Below, one piece after another: positions 22,077 to 30,775 of a stretch of 64,000 bases of DNA. The DNA lies in NCBI RefSeq assembly GCF_008693105.1, contig NZ_VXKK01000033.1, positions 180,510-244,509 of the forward strand, given 5' to 3'. Under the pieces are notes generated by a model, which ran no database searches, was not told where the DNA came from, and saw nothing but the letters and a program-made list of their open reading frames with translations. The stretch's first letter is position 1. The number at the start of each line of letters is the position of its first letter. The stretch comes from Corynebacterium flavescens (GTDB lineage Bacteria > Actinomycetota > Actinomycetes > Mycobacteriales > Mycobacteriaceae). The translations under genes and the position numbers were made by a program.

Positions 22077-23111
22077 CTAGGCCCGCGCCGGAGTGCCCAG
22101 CACTTGGTGAATGAGAGCGTCGATATCAGATGCCGGGGTAAAAGACATTTCGATGCTTTTCTCTGCCGCGATGCCCGTCTCACTCCCCGTGCTACACGTC
22201 TCCCCTGGCTCCAAATGCCGGTTCGTCCCTGAAACCAACCCCACGATGACGGGTCCTTGTGACAGTTGCGCATAGACCGGCCCGCCGGAATCACCCGCCG
22301 CAGCGCACACCGACGCGCTGGCAGCGTTTGACTCAAGAGAATCCTCGCCGGCCAGCAGCTTGGATGGCTGAGTGTCGTGACTGAACTGCCCGCATGTTTG
22401 CCCGGTGCTGCGCCCCAGCTTGCACACCTGGCTGGGAAGATGATCTAGGCTTTGTGCGATCTCTGTGCCCATCCATTCAGGAGTGTAATACTCGGCATTG
22501 CGATAGAGCTCGATGAATGCCACGTCCAAGTCATGCGTTGGTTGCGCATAGAGATCCGAGTAGATCACTTCACCGATGGGCTCGGCCGGGTAGCGAAACT
22601 CCCCCGATTGCACTCCCGCCCACACCTTCTCTCCCGGCTTCGCGCAATGCGATGCCGCGACGGCAATGCTGCGGCCATCCTCCAGCTGAAAAGACCATGC
22701 CGCGGTGCAGACCTGAAAGTTGAAAGAAGCCCCAGGAGTTGGCACCTGCCCCGAAATATCAATCGCCGTGCCAGGCGGCAAAGCCGCAAGCGCCGGTTTA
22801 TAGGAGGTCATGCCCGGCGCGCGATCCGCGTCTTGTGCATTAGCGTCTGGATTATCACCCGGGCTATCACCTTGGCCATCAAACGCGCCTTCCGCTTGGT
22901 GGTCATGGATCCCTGCTCCAGGACCGCCCTGAGTTCCGCTCTCGGGAGCATCCCCCGTATCGGCGCCCTTGTCAGGCAAAAACTGCTCGGAAAACTCACT
23001 GATACCGCTGCACGCGCTCAAGAAACCGAGCAACGCGCACGCGGATACTGCAGCCAGTGCGCTCCGCGCGGTCTTAGCGCTTCTCACCAGGCCCGTCAGT
23101 CTCTTCGCCAT
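22077..23111 (-). CDS. Lipoprotein trypsin-like serine protease
   Basis: This 344-residue protein begins with a basic signal peptide ending in the lipobox LSAC (Cys34), then has an acidic, Gly/Asp-rich linker to about residue 100. A chymotrypsin-fold domain follows, with His155 (AASHC), probably Asp196 (DLDVAFIEL) and Ser275 (GDSGGP). Six cysteines in the domain could form disulfides. It should act at the outer face of the cytoplasmic membrane; the target is unknown. The start lies inside the end of the 53-residue ORF (38-base overlap) behind GAGGA, so thrC, the small ORF and this gene may be co-transcribed. Confidence 0.85.
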   Translation of the reverse strand: MAKRLTGLVRSAKTARSALAAVSACALLGFLSACSGISEFSEQFLPDKGADTGDAPESGTQGGPGAGIHDHQAEGAFDGQGDSPGDNPDANAQDADRAPGMTSYKPALAALPPGTAIDISGQVPTPGASFNFQVCTAAWSFQLEDGRSIAVAASHCAKPGEKVWAGVQSGEFRYPAEPIGEVIYSDLYAQPTHDLDVAFIELYRNAEYYTPEWMGTEIAQSLDHLPSQVCKLGRSTGQTCGQFSHDTQPSKLLAGEDSLESNAASASVCAAAGDSGGPVYAQLSQGPVIVGLVSGTNRHLEPGETCSTGSETGIAAEKSIEMSFTPASDIDALIHQVLGTPARA

Positions 23112-23235
23112 TGTTGTCCTCGGTGGAAGTACTTTCCACCGGGCATTGTTCGTTCTTTTTATTTAGCTCGCGAATGAACTTCTCCGGATCAAATTCGTTG
23201 AAGTACTCCGCTGCGGCGAACCTCTCCTGAGCCAT
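23074..23235 (-). CDS. 53-residue acidic small protein downstream of thrC
   Basis: Immediately after the thrC stop an ATG (23235) stands five bases behind a perfect GGAGG. The frame encodes 53 residues (MAQERFAAAEYFNEFDPE at the start, a Ser/Thr/Glu-rich middle, GPGEKR at the end) and overlaps the start of the protease gene by 38 bases. There is no signal peptide or membrane segment. I know no function. The strong ribosome site and tight spacing on both sides argue that it is translated. Confidence 0.6.
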   Translation of the reverse strand: MAQERFAAAEYFNEFDPEKFIRELNKKNEQCPVESTSTEDNNGEETDGPGEKR

Positions 23236-24687
23236 CTAAACCTCCGTCTTCTCGATTGAATGGACGATGAAGTCCTTGACCTGGGCGGCGTCATTAGGCA
23301 AGTCGCTGATGTGGCGCGGCGCGGCGAGAATATCCGCAAAGCGCTCCGGCACTGCGGGCGCGTGTCCTGTGGCATCTTCAATGGTCTCGGAGAACTTCAC
23401 CGGCAACGCCGTCTCCAGGCACACGATGGGGGTCTGCACCCCTGCCTCTTGCGCACGCTGTGCGGTCTTTACTCCATCGGCGGTATGCGGATCCAAAAGG
23501 TAGCCGTAGCGCTTTTCGATGTCGCGGATAGTTTCCAAGCGCTCAGCGTGAGTGGAGGAACCGGAGACGAAGCCGTATTCATCCCGCGCTCTTTCTACAA
23601 GATCGGCGTCGATGACGAATCCGCCTTGCTTGACCTTGGTTCCAAAGAGTTCGGAGGTCTCTGCAGCGTCGCGGCTCAAAAGATCGAAGACGAAGCGCTC
23701 AAAGTTGGAGGCGCGTGAAATATCCATCGAGGGAGAAGACGTAGCCAGCGTCTCGGAGGCGGGGCGGGGGCGGTAGCTACCGGTACGGAAGAACTCATCG
23801 AGCACATCGTTCTCGTTGGTTGCGACGATAAGGCGATCGATGGGCAGCCCCATCTGGCGCGCGATGTGTCCCGCGCAGATGTCACCGAAGTTGCCGGTGG
23901 GGACGGAGAAGGACACCTTCTCCTCATTATCCGCGGTCACCTTGAAGTAGCAGCTGATGTAGTAGACAACCTGCGCCATAAGCCGCGCCCAGTTGATGGA
24001 GTTAACCGCTCCGATGCGGTACTTGGCCTTGAACTCAGCGTCAGAAGAAACCGCCTTGACCACGTCCTGGCAGTCATCAAAGACACCATCGAGAGCGATG
24101 TTGAAGATATTCGGGTCCTCGAGGCCAAACATCTGTGCTTGCTGGAACGGGGTCATCCGGCCTGCAGGGGTAAGCATGAATACGCGAATACCCTTGCGTC
24201 CCCGCATGGCGTACTCGGCCGAAGATCCGGTGTCTCCCGACGTGGCACCGAGAATGTTGAGGGTCTGTCCCCGCCTTCCGAGCTCGTACTCGAAGAGTTC
24301 ACCGAGGAGCTGCATGGCCATATCCTTGAAGGCTGCAGTAGGACCCTGGGAGAGGTGACCGATGTAGAGCCCATTACCTAGCTCACTGACCGGGACAATC
24401 TCCGGCGAGTCAAACTTGGGGTAGGTATAGGCGCGCGCGGCGATGACCTCGAGGTCTTCGCCCGGAATATCGTCGACGAAGACTTTCAACACCTCCGCCG
24501 CGAGGGCCGCATACCCCTTCTCCGCGAGGAGGCTGCGCCAGTTATTCAAGGTGGCACTATCGAGTTGCGGATACGCCTCCGGGAGGAAAAGCCCACCGTC
24601 GGGGGCTAGGCCTCCCAGGAGAATATCGGTAAAGGCGGCTGGGGTCCGGTCGCTATCGCGTGTAGAAATGTACTTCACATCAAGCAT
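23236..24687 (-). CDS. thrC: Threonine synthase
   Basis: This 483-residue PLP enzyme converts O-phosphohomoserine to threonine. The PLP lysine is in TAAFKDMAMQ, and GATSGDTGSSA forms the phosphate-binding loop; the N-terminal RDSDRTPAAFTDILLGGLAPDGG split over the start is typical of the long class of ThrC. The length is normal for corynebacteria. It is divergent from an MFS transporter gene with 29 bases between the two start codons, so the promoters overlap. The 53-residue ORF follows directly. Confidence 0.96.
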   Translation of the reverse strand: MLDVKYISTRDSDRTPAAFTDILLGGLAPDGGLFLPEAYPQLDSATLNNWRSLLAEKGYAALAAEVLKVFVDDIPGEDLEVIAARAYTYPKFDSPEIVPVSELGNGLYIGHLSQGPTAAFKDMAMQLLGELFEYELGRRGQTLNILGATSGDTGSSAEYAMRGRKGIRVFMLTPAGRMTPFQQAQMFGLEDPNIFNIALDGVFDDCQDVVKAVSSDAEFKAKYRIGAVNSINWARLMAQVVYYISCYFKVTADNEEKVSFSVPTGNFGDICAGHIARQMGLPIDRLIVATNENDVLDEFFRTGSYRPRPASETLATSSPSMDISRASNFERFVFDLLSRDAAETSELFGTKVKQGGFVIDADLVERARDEYGFVSGSSTHAERLETIRDIEKRYGYLLDPHTADGVKTAQRAQEAGVQTPIVCLETALPVKFSETIEDATGHAPAVPERFADILAAPRHISDLPNDAAQVKDFIVHSIEKTEV

Positions 24688-24703
24688 CTTAGTAGGGCAC
24701 GCG

Positions 24704-24710
24704 TAAAGTA
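24704..24710. promoter_or_regulatory. Overlapping divergent -10 elements, thrC and MFS gene
   Basis: On the plus strand TAAAGT (24704-24709) is seven bases before the MFS start, a leaderless arrangement. On the minus strand TACTTT (24710-24705) is 17 bases before the thrC start. The two hexamers overlap by five bases. Confidence 0.4.
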
Positions 24711-24716
24711 TCAGCC

Positions 24717-26018
24717 ATGTCTGCGCCCAATCCTCGTGAGGTTGTCACCACCAAGGCCCTTTCAATATGGGTCGCGGCGGTGCTGGTCTATATCGTGGCG
24801 ATAGCCGGACGCACCTCTTTTGGTGTGGCCGGGCTCGATGCCATAGACCGTTTTGGAGTCACGGCCTCCCAAATTGCCGTCTTTACCTCAGTGCAACTGG
24901 GGGTCTATGCCTTTGCCCAAATACCTACCGGTCTACTCATAGACAGGTTCGGTCCGCGCAAACTGCTCGTTGTCGGAGCAATAGTCATGGGCGTGGGTCA
25001 GGTCCTTTTGGGTTTTACCTCAAGCTATTGGGTGGCCATCGCAGCCCGTGTACTCATTGGCGCCGGCGATGCCACCGCATTCCTGTCAGTCATGCGCATC
25101 TTGCCTTATTGGTTCCCGCTGCATCGCACGCCCATGTTTACCCAGGTAACCGTATCTTTGGGACAGGTAGGACAATTCCTATCCGCAGTGCCTTTCCTGT
25201 GGCTGCTGGGCTATAGCGGCTGGACGGTTGCCTTTGTGACCCTAGGTGCAGTCGGAATCCTCATCGGCGTCGCCGCCGCCGTTGCTGTGGCTGATTCCCC
25301 CGAAAAGCTCGGAATCCTCGAGCCACTGAGCGAACAGCCCGGGGAGAGTTCTGCCTCGGTGGGCAAACAGCTGGCCACTGTGTTCCGTTCCCCCGTGGCC
25401 TGGCAGGCATTCTTCATCCACTACATCGGAATGCTTACCCCCAACGTCTTCATCATGCTGTGGGGCATGCCCATGATGACTCAGGGCATGGGCATCACCC
25501 CCATACACGCAGGTTGGGTACTCACGGCCTACACCGTATTTATCATCCTCATCGGCCCCCTGCACGGAAGCATCTCTGCACGCGCGCGTGGCACCCGGGA
25601 TTGGACAGCTATAGTTTTTGCGCTCATCCACATTGTGGGTTGGTTTGTCTTCTTCGCCTTTGGCACAGGCCTAGCCTCGATGCTGATCCTGATCTTCGTC
25701 ATGGCGGCGTGCACGCCCTCCTCCAACTATGGATTCGACATCGTCCGTGAGTTCCTAGACCGTAAGGTTGTCGCCACCGCCACGGGGCTGGGCAACATGG
25801 GAGGATTCATTTCCGCTATGGTCGGCGCCCAGATCTTCGGTATCATCCTTGACCACCGCGGCAGCGCGCCCGACTATGGATTCGGCGACTTCCGCGTGGC
25901 TTCGCTAGCGGTGCTGGCCATCTGGACTATCGGCATCGTGGGAGTCATAATCACCCACATTCTGCGTGCTCGCTCGGGCGGCACACGCCCGCCAGTCAAG
26001 GCCATCGAAGAAGACTAA
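24717..26018 (+). CDS. MFS transporter
   Basis: This 433-residue protein has about 12 hydrophobic segments and the MFS loop motif (DRFGPRKLL) between segments 2 and 3. The N-terminal segment has a Gly/Arg pair (AGRTSFGVAGLDAI) seen in nitrate/organic-anion-type MFS carriers, but the substrate cannot be inferred. It appears to be translated from a leaderless mRNA. It is divergent from thrC, and export or uptake of an amino acid would be a guess only. It ends 15 bases from the end of the convergent ATPase gene. Confidence 0.88.
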   Translation: MSAPNPREVVTTKALSIWVAAVLVYIVAIAGRTSFGVAGLDAIDRFGVTASQIAVFTSVQLGVYAFAQIPTGLLIDRFGPRKLLVVGAIVMGVGQVLLGFTSSYWVAIAARVLIGAGDATAFLSVMRILPYWFPLHRTPMFTQVTVSLGQVGQFLSAVPFLWLLGYSGWTVAFVTLGAVGILIGVAAAVAVADSPEKLGILEPLSEQPGESSASVGKQLATVFRSPVAWQAFFIHYIGMLTPNVFIMLWGMPMMTQGMGITPIHAGWVLTAYTVFIILIGPLHGSISARARGTRDWTAIVFALIHIVGWFVFFAFGTGLASMLILIFVMAACTPSSNYGFDIVREFLDRKVVATATGLGNMGGFISAMVGAQIFGIILDHRGSAPDYGFGDFRVASLAVLAIWTIGIVGVIITHILRARSGGTRPPVKAIEED

Positions 26019-26033
26019 AAACACTGAGCAAAC

Positions 26034-26753
26034 TTAGCCGTGGAGAATGTAATCCACCGACCCGCACGGATCTTCTAGGAACTCCCTCGTGGCAGCAACT
26101 GCTTCGGCGGAGTCAAAGTCGATTCTTTCGAATCCCAGCGAGTTAAGCTCCACGATGTCTGCACCTGGGTAGCCCAAGAGGATGGGCGAATGCGTGGCTA
26201 TAATGAATTGCCCTCCGCGCTCTACGGCCTGATAGATCTCCGCTATAAGCGCCATCTGCCGCACCACGCTTAAGCCCGCCTCCGGCTCATCGAAAATGTA
26301 GATTCCCGTCCCAGAGACGTGCTCTTCTATAACGTCAAAGAGAGACTCACCGTGCGAGCGCGAATGGAGATCGATATTCGGGTCTAGCCGCGAGCGCCCG
26401 CCACGCTCCTCCTCGGTGCTTCCGGCTTCCAACAACTCGCTATGGGTCTCTGCCCGCAAGAAATAGCCACGCTGAAGGTTTTCTTTCACCGTGCAGCGCA
26501 GGTTTCGTGCCAGTGGCGAGTCCCTGTTCACGCGCGCTGGGTCCGCTATCCTCCCACCGCGGGCGTCAAACTCCAGATTTAAGGCAATCGCTTCCAACAA
26601 AGTGGACTTGCCAATCCCATTGTCACCCACGAAGCAGGTCACGGGTTGGCGCAGCGCAAAGTGAGGGAGGTCGACCAGGTAGCTCACGCAGGGCAGGTCG
26701 AGCAAGAACTCCTCGGTGGGTGTTCCATCTAGGTAGAAGTTTTCAACCAGCAT
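26034..26753 (-). CDS. Stand-alone AAA/ABC-type ATPase (COG3910-like)
   Basis: This 239-residue soluble protein has Walker A (GDNGIGKST), an SHGES signature, Walker B with catalytic acidics (IYIFDEPEAGLS) and an H-loop histidine (ATHSPILL). There is no membrane domain or coiled-coil arm, so it resembles the short predicted ATPases related to RecF/SMC heads rather than a transporter. Function is unknown; such proteins occur alone and in defence or repair systems, but no partner lies here. TAGGCT seven bases before the ATG suggests a leaderless transcript. Confidence 0.8.
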   Translation of the reverse strand: MLVENFYLDGTPTEEFLLDLPCVSYLVDLPHFALRQPVTCFVGDNGIGKSTLLEAIALNLEFDARGGRIADPARVNRDSPLARNLRCTVKENLQRGYFLRAETHSELLEAGSTEEERGGRSRLDPNIDLHSRSHGESLFDVIEEHVSGTGIYIFDEPEAGLSVVRQMALIAEIYQAVERGGQFIIATHSPILLGYPGADIVELNSLGFERIDFDSAEAVAATREFLEDPCGSVDYILHG

Positions 26754-26760
26754 GAACTAG

Positions 26761-26766
26761 AGCCTA
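26761..26766 (-). promoter_or_regulatory. -10 element of a leaderless ATPase gene transcript
   Basis: TAGGCT, seven bases, ATG at 26753 on the minus strand; it overlaps the stop region of the upstream gene. Confidence 0.35.
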
Positions 26767-27192
26767 TCGAGCAGGGCTGCTTTCTGCGACAAAACTATCG
26801 ACCGCTGAGGTAACCAGGCCAGCATCAAATGCTTGCATTACGCCGTGGGCCTCAAAGCTGGTGAGCAAGCCGTTTTCCACTGCCACGTTGAGTGTGCGCC
26901 GCAGCTCCTCGCGATTTTGTTCGCGCGAGCTTTGCTCCTTGAGGATTCCGCGCGGAACGGAGTCCAAGGGAATCCCCAACGAGGATGCCAAGGAGAGGAC
27001 TTGGTCATCTTGAAGAGAAGAAGCGCTGCCTGACTGCTGTTCTTGACTAACGCCACCGGAAATGGCCTCGCTGACCGTGCGCGAGCCTACCGGTGTATCA
27101 TTTCGCGTGCTGGCCCATACCCCGCAGCCTATGACGACGGCGATGGCAAGGACCACCACCGCCCATAGGTAGAGGATCTTATAGTTCTTCAC
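26764..27192 (-). CDS. Membrane-anchored hypothetical protein
   Basis: This 142-residue protein has one N-terminal hydrophobic segment (residues 7-30) and a hydrophilic Ser/Gln-rich then helical extracytoplasmic part. It starts at GTG behind AGGA, 11 bases after the stop of the 110-residue gene, so the two are probably co-transcribed. I recognise no family. Confidence 0.6.
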   Translation of the reverse strand: MKNYKILYLWAVVVLAIAVVIGCGVWASTRNDTPVGSRTVSEAISGGVSQEQQSGSASSLQDDQVLSLASSLGIPLDSVPRGILKEQSSREQNREELRRTLNVAVENGLLTSFEAHGVMQAFDAGLVTSAVDSFVAESSPAR

Positions 27193-27203
27193 ACCGCATT
27201 ATC

Positions 27204-27536
27204 CTAGCGGCCATTTCCATCCGGATCGAGAAAAGAGCCAAAGGAACCACGCGGGGGATCGAGGCGCTCGTTCAAGAGGTCGATCAGAGAGCGAATAGTC
27301 GTCTCCCCCACCGGACGATCTGAGCGTCCTGTGCGTCCAGTGTTAGCACGGAGGTCCTCCCACCCTTCTTGGCGGGCCGGATTGGTTTCTGGCTGCGTGA
27401 CGTCAATTGTGAGCACCGAGCCTTCCACCGACAGTTTCGTTGAGGGTTGTACGCCGGCAGCACGGGCGGCTGCAAGCAGAGCCGAGAGCTCCGCCACGCT
27501 GGCAGAACTGAGGTCTAGCGACAAAGTGAGGGACAT
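27204..27536 (-). CDS. Hypothetical protein, 110 residues
   Basis: A strong AAGGAG four bases before the ATG supports translation. The protein is soluble, with an Ala/Leu-rich helix (about 12-30), a short beta-like part and a C-terminus rich in Arg and Gly. No family recognised. It forms a likely two-gene unit with the membrane-anchored gene downstream. Confidence 0.65.
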   Translation of the reverse strand: MSLTLSLDLSSASVAELSALLAAARAAGVQPSTKLSVEGSVLTIDVTQPETNPARQEGWEDLRANTGRTGRSDRPVGETTIRSLIDLLNERLDPPRGSFGSFLDPDGNGR

Positions 27537-27552
27537 GATTCTCCTTAGGTTT

Positions 27553-27744
27553 CTATTCGCGGCACGCCACCACGCGTCGGGCCATCAATGCTTCCTCAAT
27601 GTTTGAGAACGTGCCCGTAGGTAGGTGGCATTGATAGCCCCAGACTAGACGCGTAGCCCAGGGCTCGGCACCCGGGATGGCGAAGCTCCGGGAAAGATCA
27701 GGGATGTCACCTAGTCGTGCTCGAAGGACTCCGCTTCGCCCCAA
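27553..27744 (-). CDS. Possible small ORF overlapping the end of glnE
   Basis: A 63-codon frame starts at TTG four bases after GAGG inside glnE, overlaps its end by 34 bases, and ends 16 bases before the next gene. The last 30 residues (WGYQCHLPTGTFSNIEEAL) look protein-like, but no homologue is recognised and the start is weak. Confidence 0.25.
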   Translation of the reverse strand: MGRSGVLRARLGDIPDLSRSFAIPGAEPWATRLVWGYQCHLPTGTFSNIEEALMARRVVACRE

Positions 27745-30700
27745 AAGACCTCATCGACGACCTTGCGCGCGTGCCTGGTCAGCTTCAGATAAGACTCCAA
27801 GAACTCTTGATTTTCCTCCGGGGGCCAGCCGGCCGCTCCCGCCACCTGCGCCAACTGGGGGCCGGGTGTGGGCAGCTGATCGACGCGCTTGCCGCGCACA
27901 AGCACCAGCGCGTTGCGGGCGTCGGTAGCCATAAGCCAGGCCGCGCGCAGGTCTTGGACCTGGGACGGCGGAATAATCTCCTCTTTTTCCAGGACATCGA
28001 GCACCCGCAGCGTGGAGGGATCATGCAACTGCGGATACTCGTGGGCATGCATCATGGTCAGGAGCTGAACCGTCCACTCGATGTCTGTCAGAGCGCCTCG
28101 CCCCAGCTTCGTGTGAGTATTGCGATCCGCTCCTCGCGGCAAGCGCTCATTGTCTACTCGCGCCTTCATCCGGCGAATATCCCTTATAACGGCCTCACTC
28201 ACCCCGTCAGCGGGATAACGGAACTCATCAATCATAGCCAGGAAGCGCTCTCCTACCTCGTGGTCTCCAGCAACAAAGGCGGCGCGCAGCAAAGCCTGCA
28301 TCTCCCAGGATTCGCCCCATTGCCGGTAATAGCGCTCGTAAGAGGCAATCGTGCGAACCACCGCACCAGATCGCCCCTCTGGGCGCAAGCCTAAGTCCAC
28401 GTCGAGGGGCGGATCACCCGAAGGCTTAGATAGCCTGCGCCGCAGCTTATCCACAATCCCTATCGCCCATCTGACGGCATCTGACTCATCTTGTCCCGGC
28501 ACGGGGTCGGCGACGACGATAACATCGGCATCCGAGCCAAACCCAAGTTCCATTCCTCCCAGGCGCCCCATGCCGATGACGGCGATGCGGGCGGGAGGCA
28601 GGCTCTCGCTCTCGTTACGCCAAGCGCGAACCTCGGCTCGCAACGCAGCCTCGAGCACCGCGTCCCAGATGGTGGACAACTCATGGCAGACCTGTTGCAC
28701 GGACATCAACCCCAGCAGATCGGCTGCGGCAATGCGGGCCAGCTCGACGCGGCGCAGCGAACGAGCCACCGCCACCGCTTTATCGGGGTTAGCGTGGCGC
28801 TTGGTGGAATTGACCAGCGCCTTAGAAACCTGCTCGGGCTTTGTCTCCAACAACTTAGGGCCCGAAGCGCCGTCGGAAAGCTGCTTGACCACGTCTGGGG
28901 CGGCGATGATGAGGTCGGATGTAAAAGGAGAGGTCCCCAGAATCTTCATGAGGCGCTGGCCGACGATCCCTTCATCGCGCAGCATGCGCAGGAACCACGA
29001 GCTATCGTGCGCTGCCTCAGACAGCTTGCGATAGTTGAGCAGACCCATATCCGGGTCGGCGGTGCTCGAGAGCCAGTTCATCAAGGTCGGCAACAAGATG
29101 GCCTGGATGCGCGCCTTGCGCGAATTGCCGGCCGCCAGCGAATTCAGGTGCTCGAAAGCTCGCTCGGGATAGATGTAGCCCAAGGCTGCCAATTGCAGCT
29201 TAGCTGCTTCCGGAGAGAGCTTGAGTTCGTCCGCAGACATCGATACCACCGAATTGAGCAGCGGGCGGTAGAACAACCGCGAGTGCAGCTCAGAGATCCG
29301 CAAACGGACCTTGCGCAGGTAATCATTCATCTTCTGCGCCGCAGACTTATTGCTCTGGGCGGAGAAGCCCGCAATAACGGCAAGCCATTTGAGCGCGGGC
29401 TGGTCATCATCCGGAGGAAGCGTATGGGTGCGCCGGAAGCGTTCTAGCTGAAGACGGTGCTCCAGAAGGCGCATAAACTCATAGGCGTCGATGAGCTGCA
29501 TGCCGTCCTCGCGTCCAACATACCCGGCCTTAATGAGGGCCGAAAGAGCATCGACGGTGGAGAGCACGCGCAAAGACTCATCGGAGCGCCCGTGCACCAG
29601 CTGTAAAAGCTGAACGGCAAACTCCACGTCACGCAGGCCGCCCACGCCGAGTTTGATCTCACGCTGTTTGAGCTCATCTGGCACGTTCTCCAGTACCCGG
29701 CGCCGCATGGCTTGGATGTCTTCGACGAAAGATTCACGCTGCGAGGCCGTCCAGACCATCGGCCCAATCTCGCGGAGATAGTCCTGGCCCAGCGGTAGGT
29801 AGCCCGTCTGTGGGCGGGCCTTGAGCAGAGCCTGAAACTCCCAGGTTTCCGCCCACCGCTGGTAATAGGCCACGTGGGATTCCAGTGTGCGCACTAGGGC
29901 ACCGGACTTCCCCTCTGGGCGGAGGTTGGCGTCTACTTCAAAGAAGCACTGCGAACCCACTCGGTTGAACTCGGAGGCCAGGCGGGTGACTTTCTGGGAT
30001 GCCTCACTGCCGACGAAAATCACGTCGACGTCCGAAATATAGTTCAGCTCTCCCGCCCCACACTTGCCCATCGCAAGAACCGTTAGCTGCGCATCAAGCG
30101 GGGCGTCTTCATAAACACGGCGCACGGCGACGGCCAAGGCTGCTGTAAGAGCGGCGTCGGCAAGCGCGGTGGTGAGCTTCGTTACCTCGCTAAACTCAAT
30201 CCGCGGCTGGGGCTTGTTCTGACCCTTGCGGGAGTAAAAAGTGCCGGCAAGATCGAAGGCGGCAATGCGCATCATCAACGTACGATAGGCAGCCTTGAGC
30301 TCGGAATGAAAGTCTCCCTCAGCAGCGCGATACGTGCCTGGCGTCGAAAGATCGTCCCGTGCGGTATCGGGTCGATCCACATTCTGCGCATAAGTAGCAG
30401 GCTGCGCGCCCACCACGGACAGTAACTCCTGCAGCATCTGCTTTGGAGTTGGCAGAGGCTTGGCCAATTCCTTCCACAGATGAGGATTGGCGGCGAGATG
30501 ATCTCCGAAGGCTGTCGAACCACCGACGAGAGCAATGAGCCGCACACGCAATTCTTCGTTATCGCGAACGTGACTATCCAACTCGGGTGCCAATTCGTAG
30601 ATGCGGATCAACGTGTTGAGGGCCAGGTCAGGGTTGCCCGCAGCAGCAAGAGTCCACAAAAGATCGACCGACTGCAGGTTATTCCAACCCAGTTCCGCTA

Positions 30701-30767
30701 GATCGGCCGCTGCGTTAGCACGGGTTAGCCCCAAAGTTGCCGGTGAAGGCACTGTGGCAGGACGCAT
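27711..30767 (-). CDS. glnE: Glutamine synthetase adenylyltransferase/deadenylylase
   Basis: This 1018-residue bifunctional enzyme adds AMP to, or removes it from, the tyrosine of glutamine synthetase. It has two nucleotidyltransferase domains: an N-terminal deadenylylase one (GKCGAGELNYISDVDV) and a C-terminal adenylyltransferase one (GRLGGMELGFGSDADV), each followed by a regulatory helical domain. Its targets here are both glnA copies, which keep the DLYELPP site; glnA2 lacks it. The start follows AGGGAG and lies eight bases after the glnA2 stop, so glnA2-glnE is an operon, as in other actinobacteria. Confidence 0.96.
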   Translation of the reverse strand: MRPATVPSPATLGLTRANAAADLAELGWNNLQSVDLLWTLAAAGNPDLALNTLIRIYELAPELDSHVRDNEELRVRLIALVGGSTAFGDHLAANPHLWKELAKPLPTPKQMLQELLSVVGAQPATYAQNVDRPDTARDDLSTPGTYRAAEGDFHSELKAAYRTLMMRIAAFDLAGTFYSRKGQNKPQPRIEFSEVTKLTTALADAALTAALAVAVRRVYEDAPLDAQLTVLAMGKCGAGELNYISDVDVIFVGSEASQKVTRLASEFNRVGSQCFFEVDANLRPEGKSGALVRTLESHVAYYQRWAETWEFQALLKARPQTGYLPLGQDYLREIGPMVWTASQRESFVEDIQAMRRRVLENVPDELKQREIKLGVGGLRDVEFAVQLLQLVHGRSDESLRVLSTVDALSALIKAGYVGREDGMQLIDAYEFMRLLEHRLQLERFRRTHTLPPDDDQPALKWLAVIAGFSAQSNKSAAQKMNDYLRKVRLRISELHSRLFYRPLLNSVVSMSADELKLSPEAAKLQLAALGYIYPERAFEHLNSLAAGNSRKARIQAILLPTLMNWLSSTADPDMGLLNYRKLSEAAHDSSWFLRMLRDEGIVGQRLMKILGTSPFTSDLIIAAPDVVKQLSDGASGPKLLETKPEQVSKALVNSTKRHANPDKAVAVARSLRRVELARIAAADLLGLMSVQQVCHELSTIWDAVLEAALRAEVRAWRNESESLPPARIAVIGMGRLGGMELGFGSDADVIVVADPVPGQDESDAVRWAIGIVDKLRRRLSKPSGDPPLDVDLGLRPEGRSGAVVRTIASYERYYRQWGESWEMQALLRAAFVAGDHEVGERFLAMIDEFRYPADGVSEAVIRDIRRMKARVDNERLPRGADRNTHTKLGRGALTDIEWTVQLLTMMHAHEYPQLHDPSTLRVLDVLEKEEIIPPSQVQDLRAAWLMATDARNALVLVRGKRVDQLPTPGPQLAQVAGAAGWPPEENQEFLESYLKLTRHARKVVDEVFWGEAESFEHD

Positions 30768-30775
30768 GACTCTCC

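Noticed and set aside
26034..26753. ATPase as part of an anti-phage defence system
   Set aside because: No nuclease, toxin or other partner is adjacent; the neighbours are small unknown genes and an MFS transporter.
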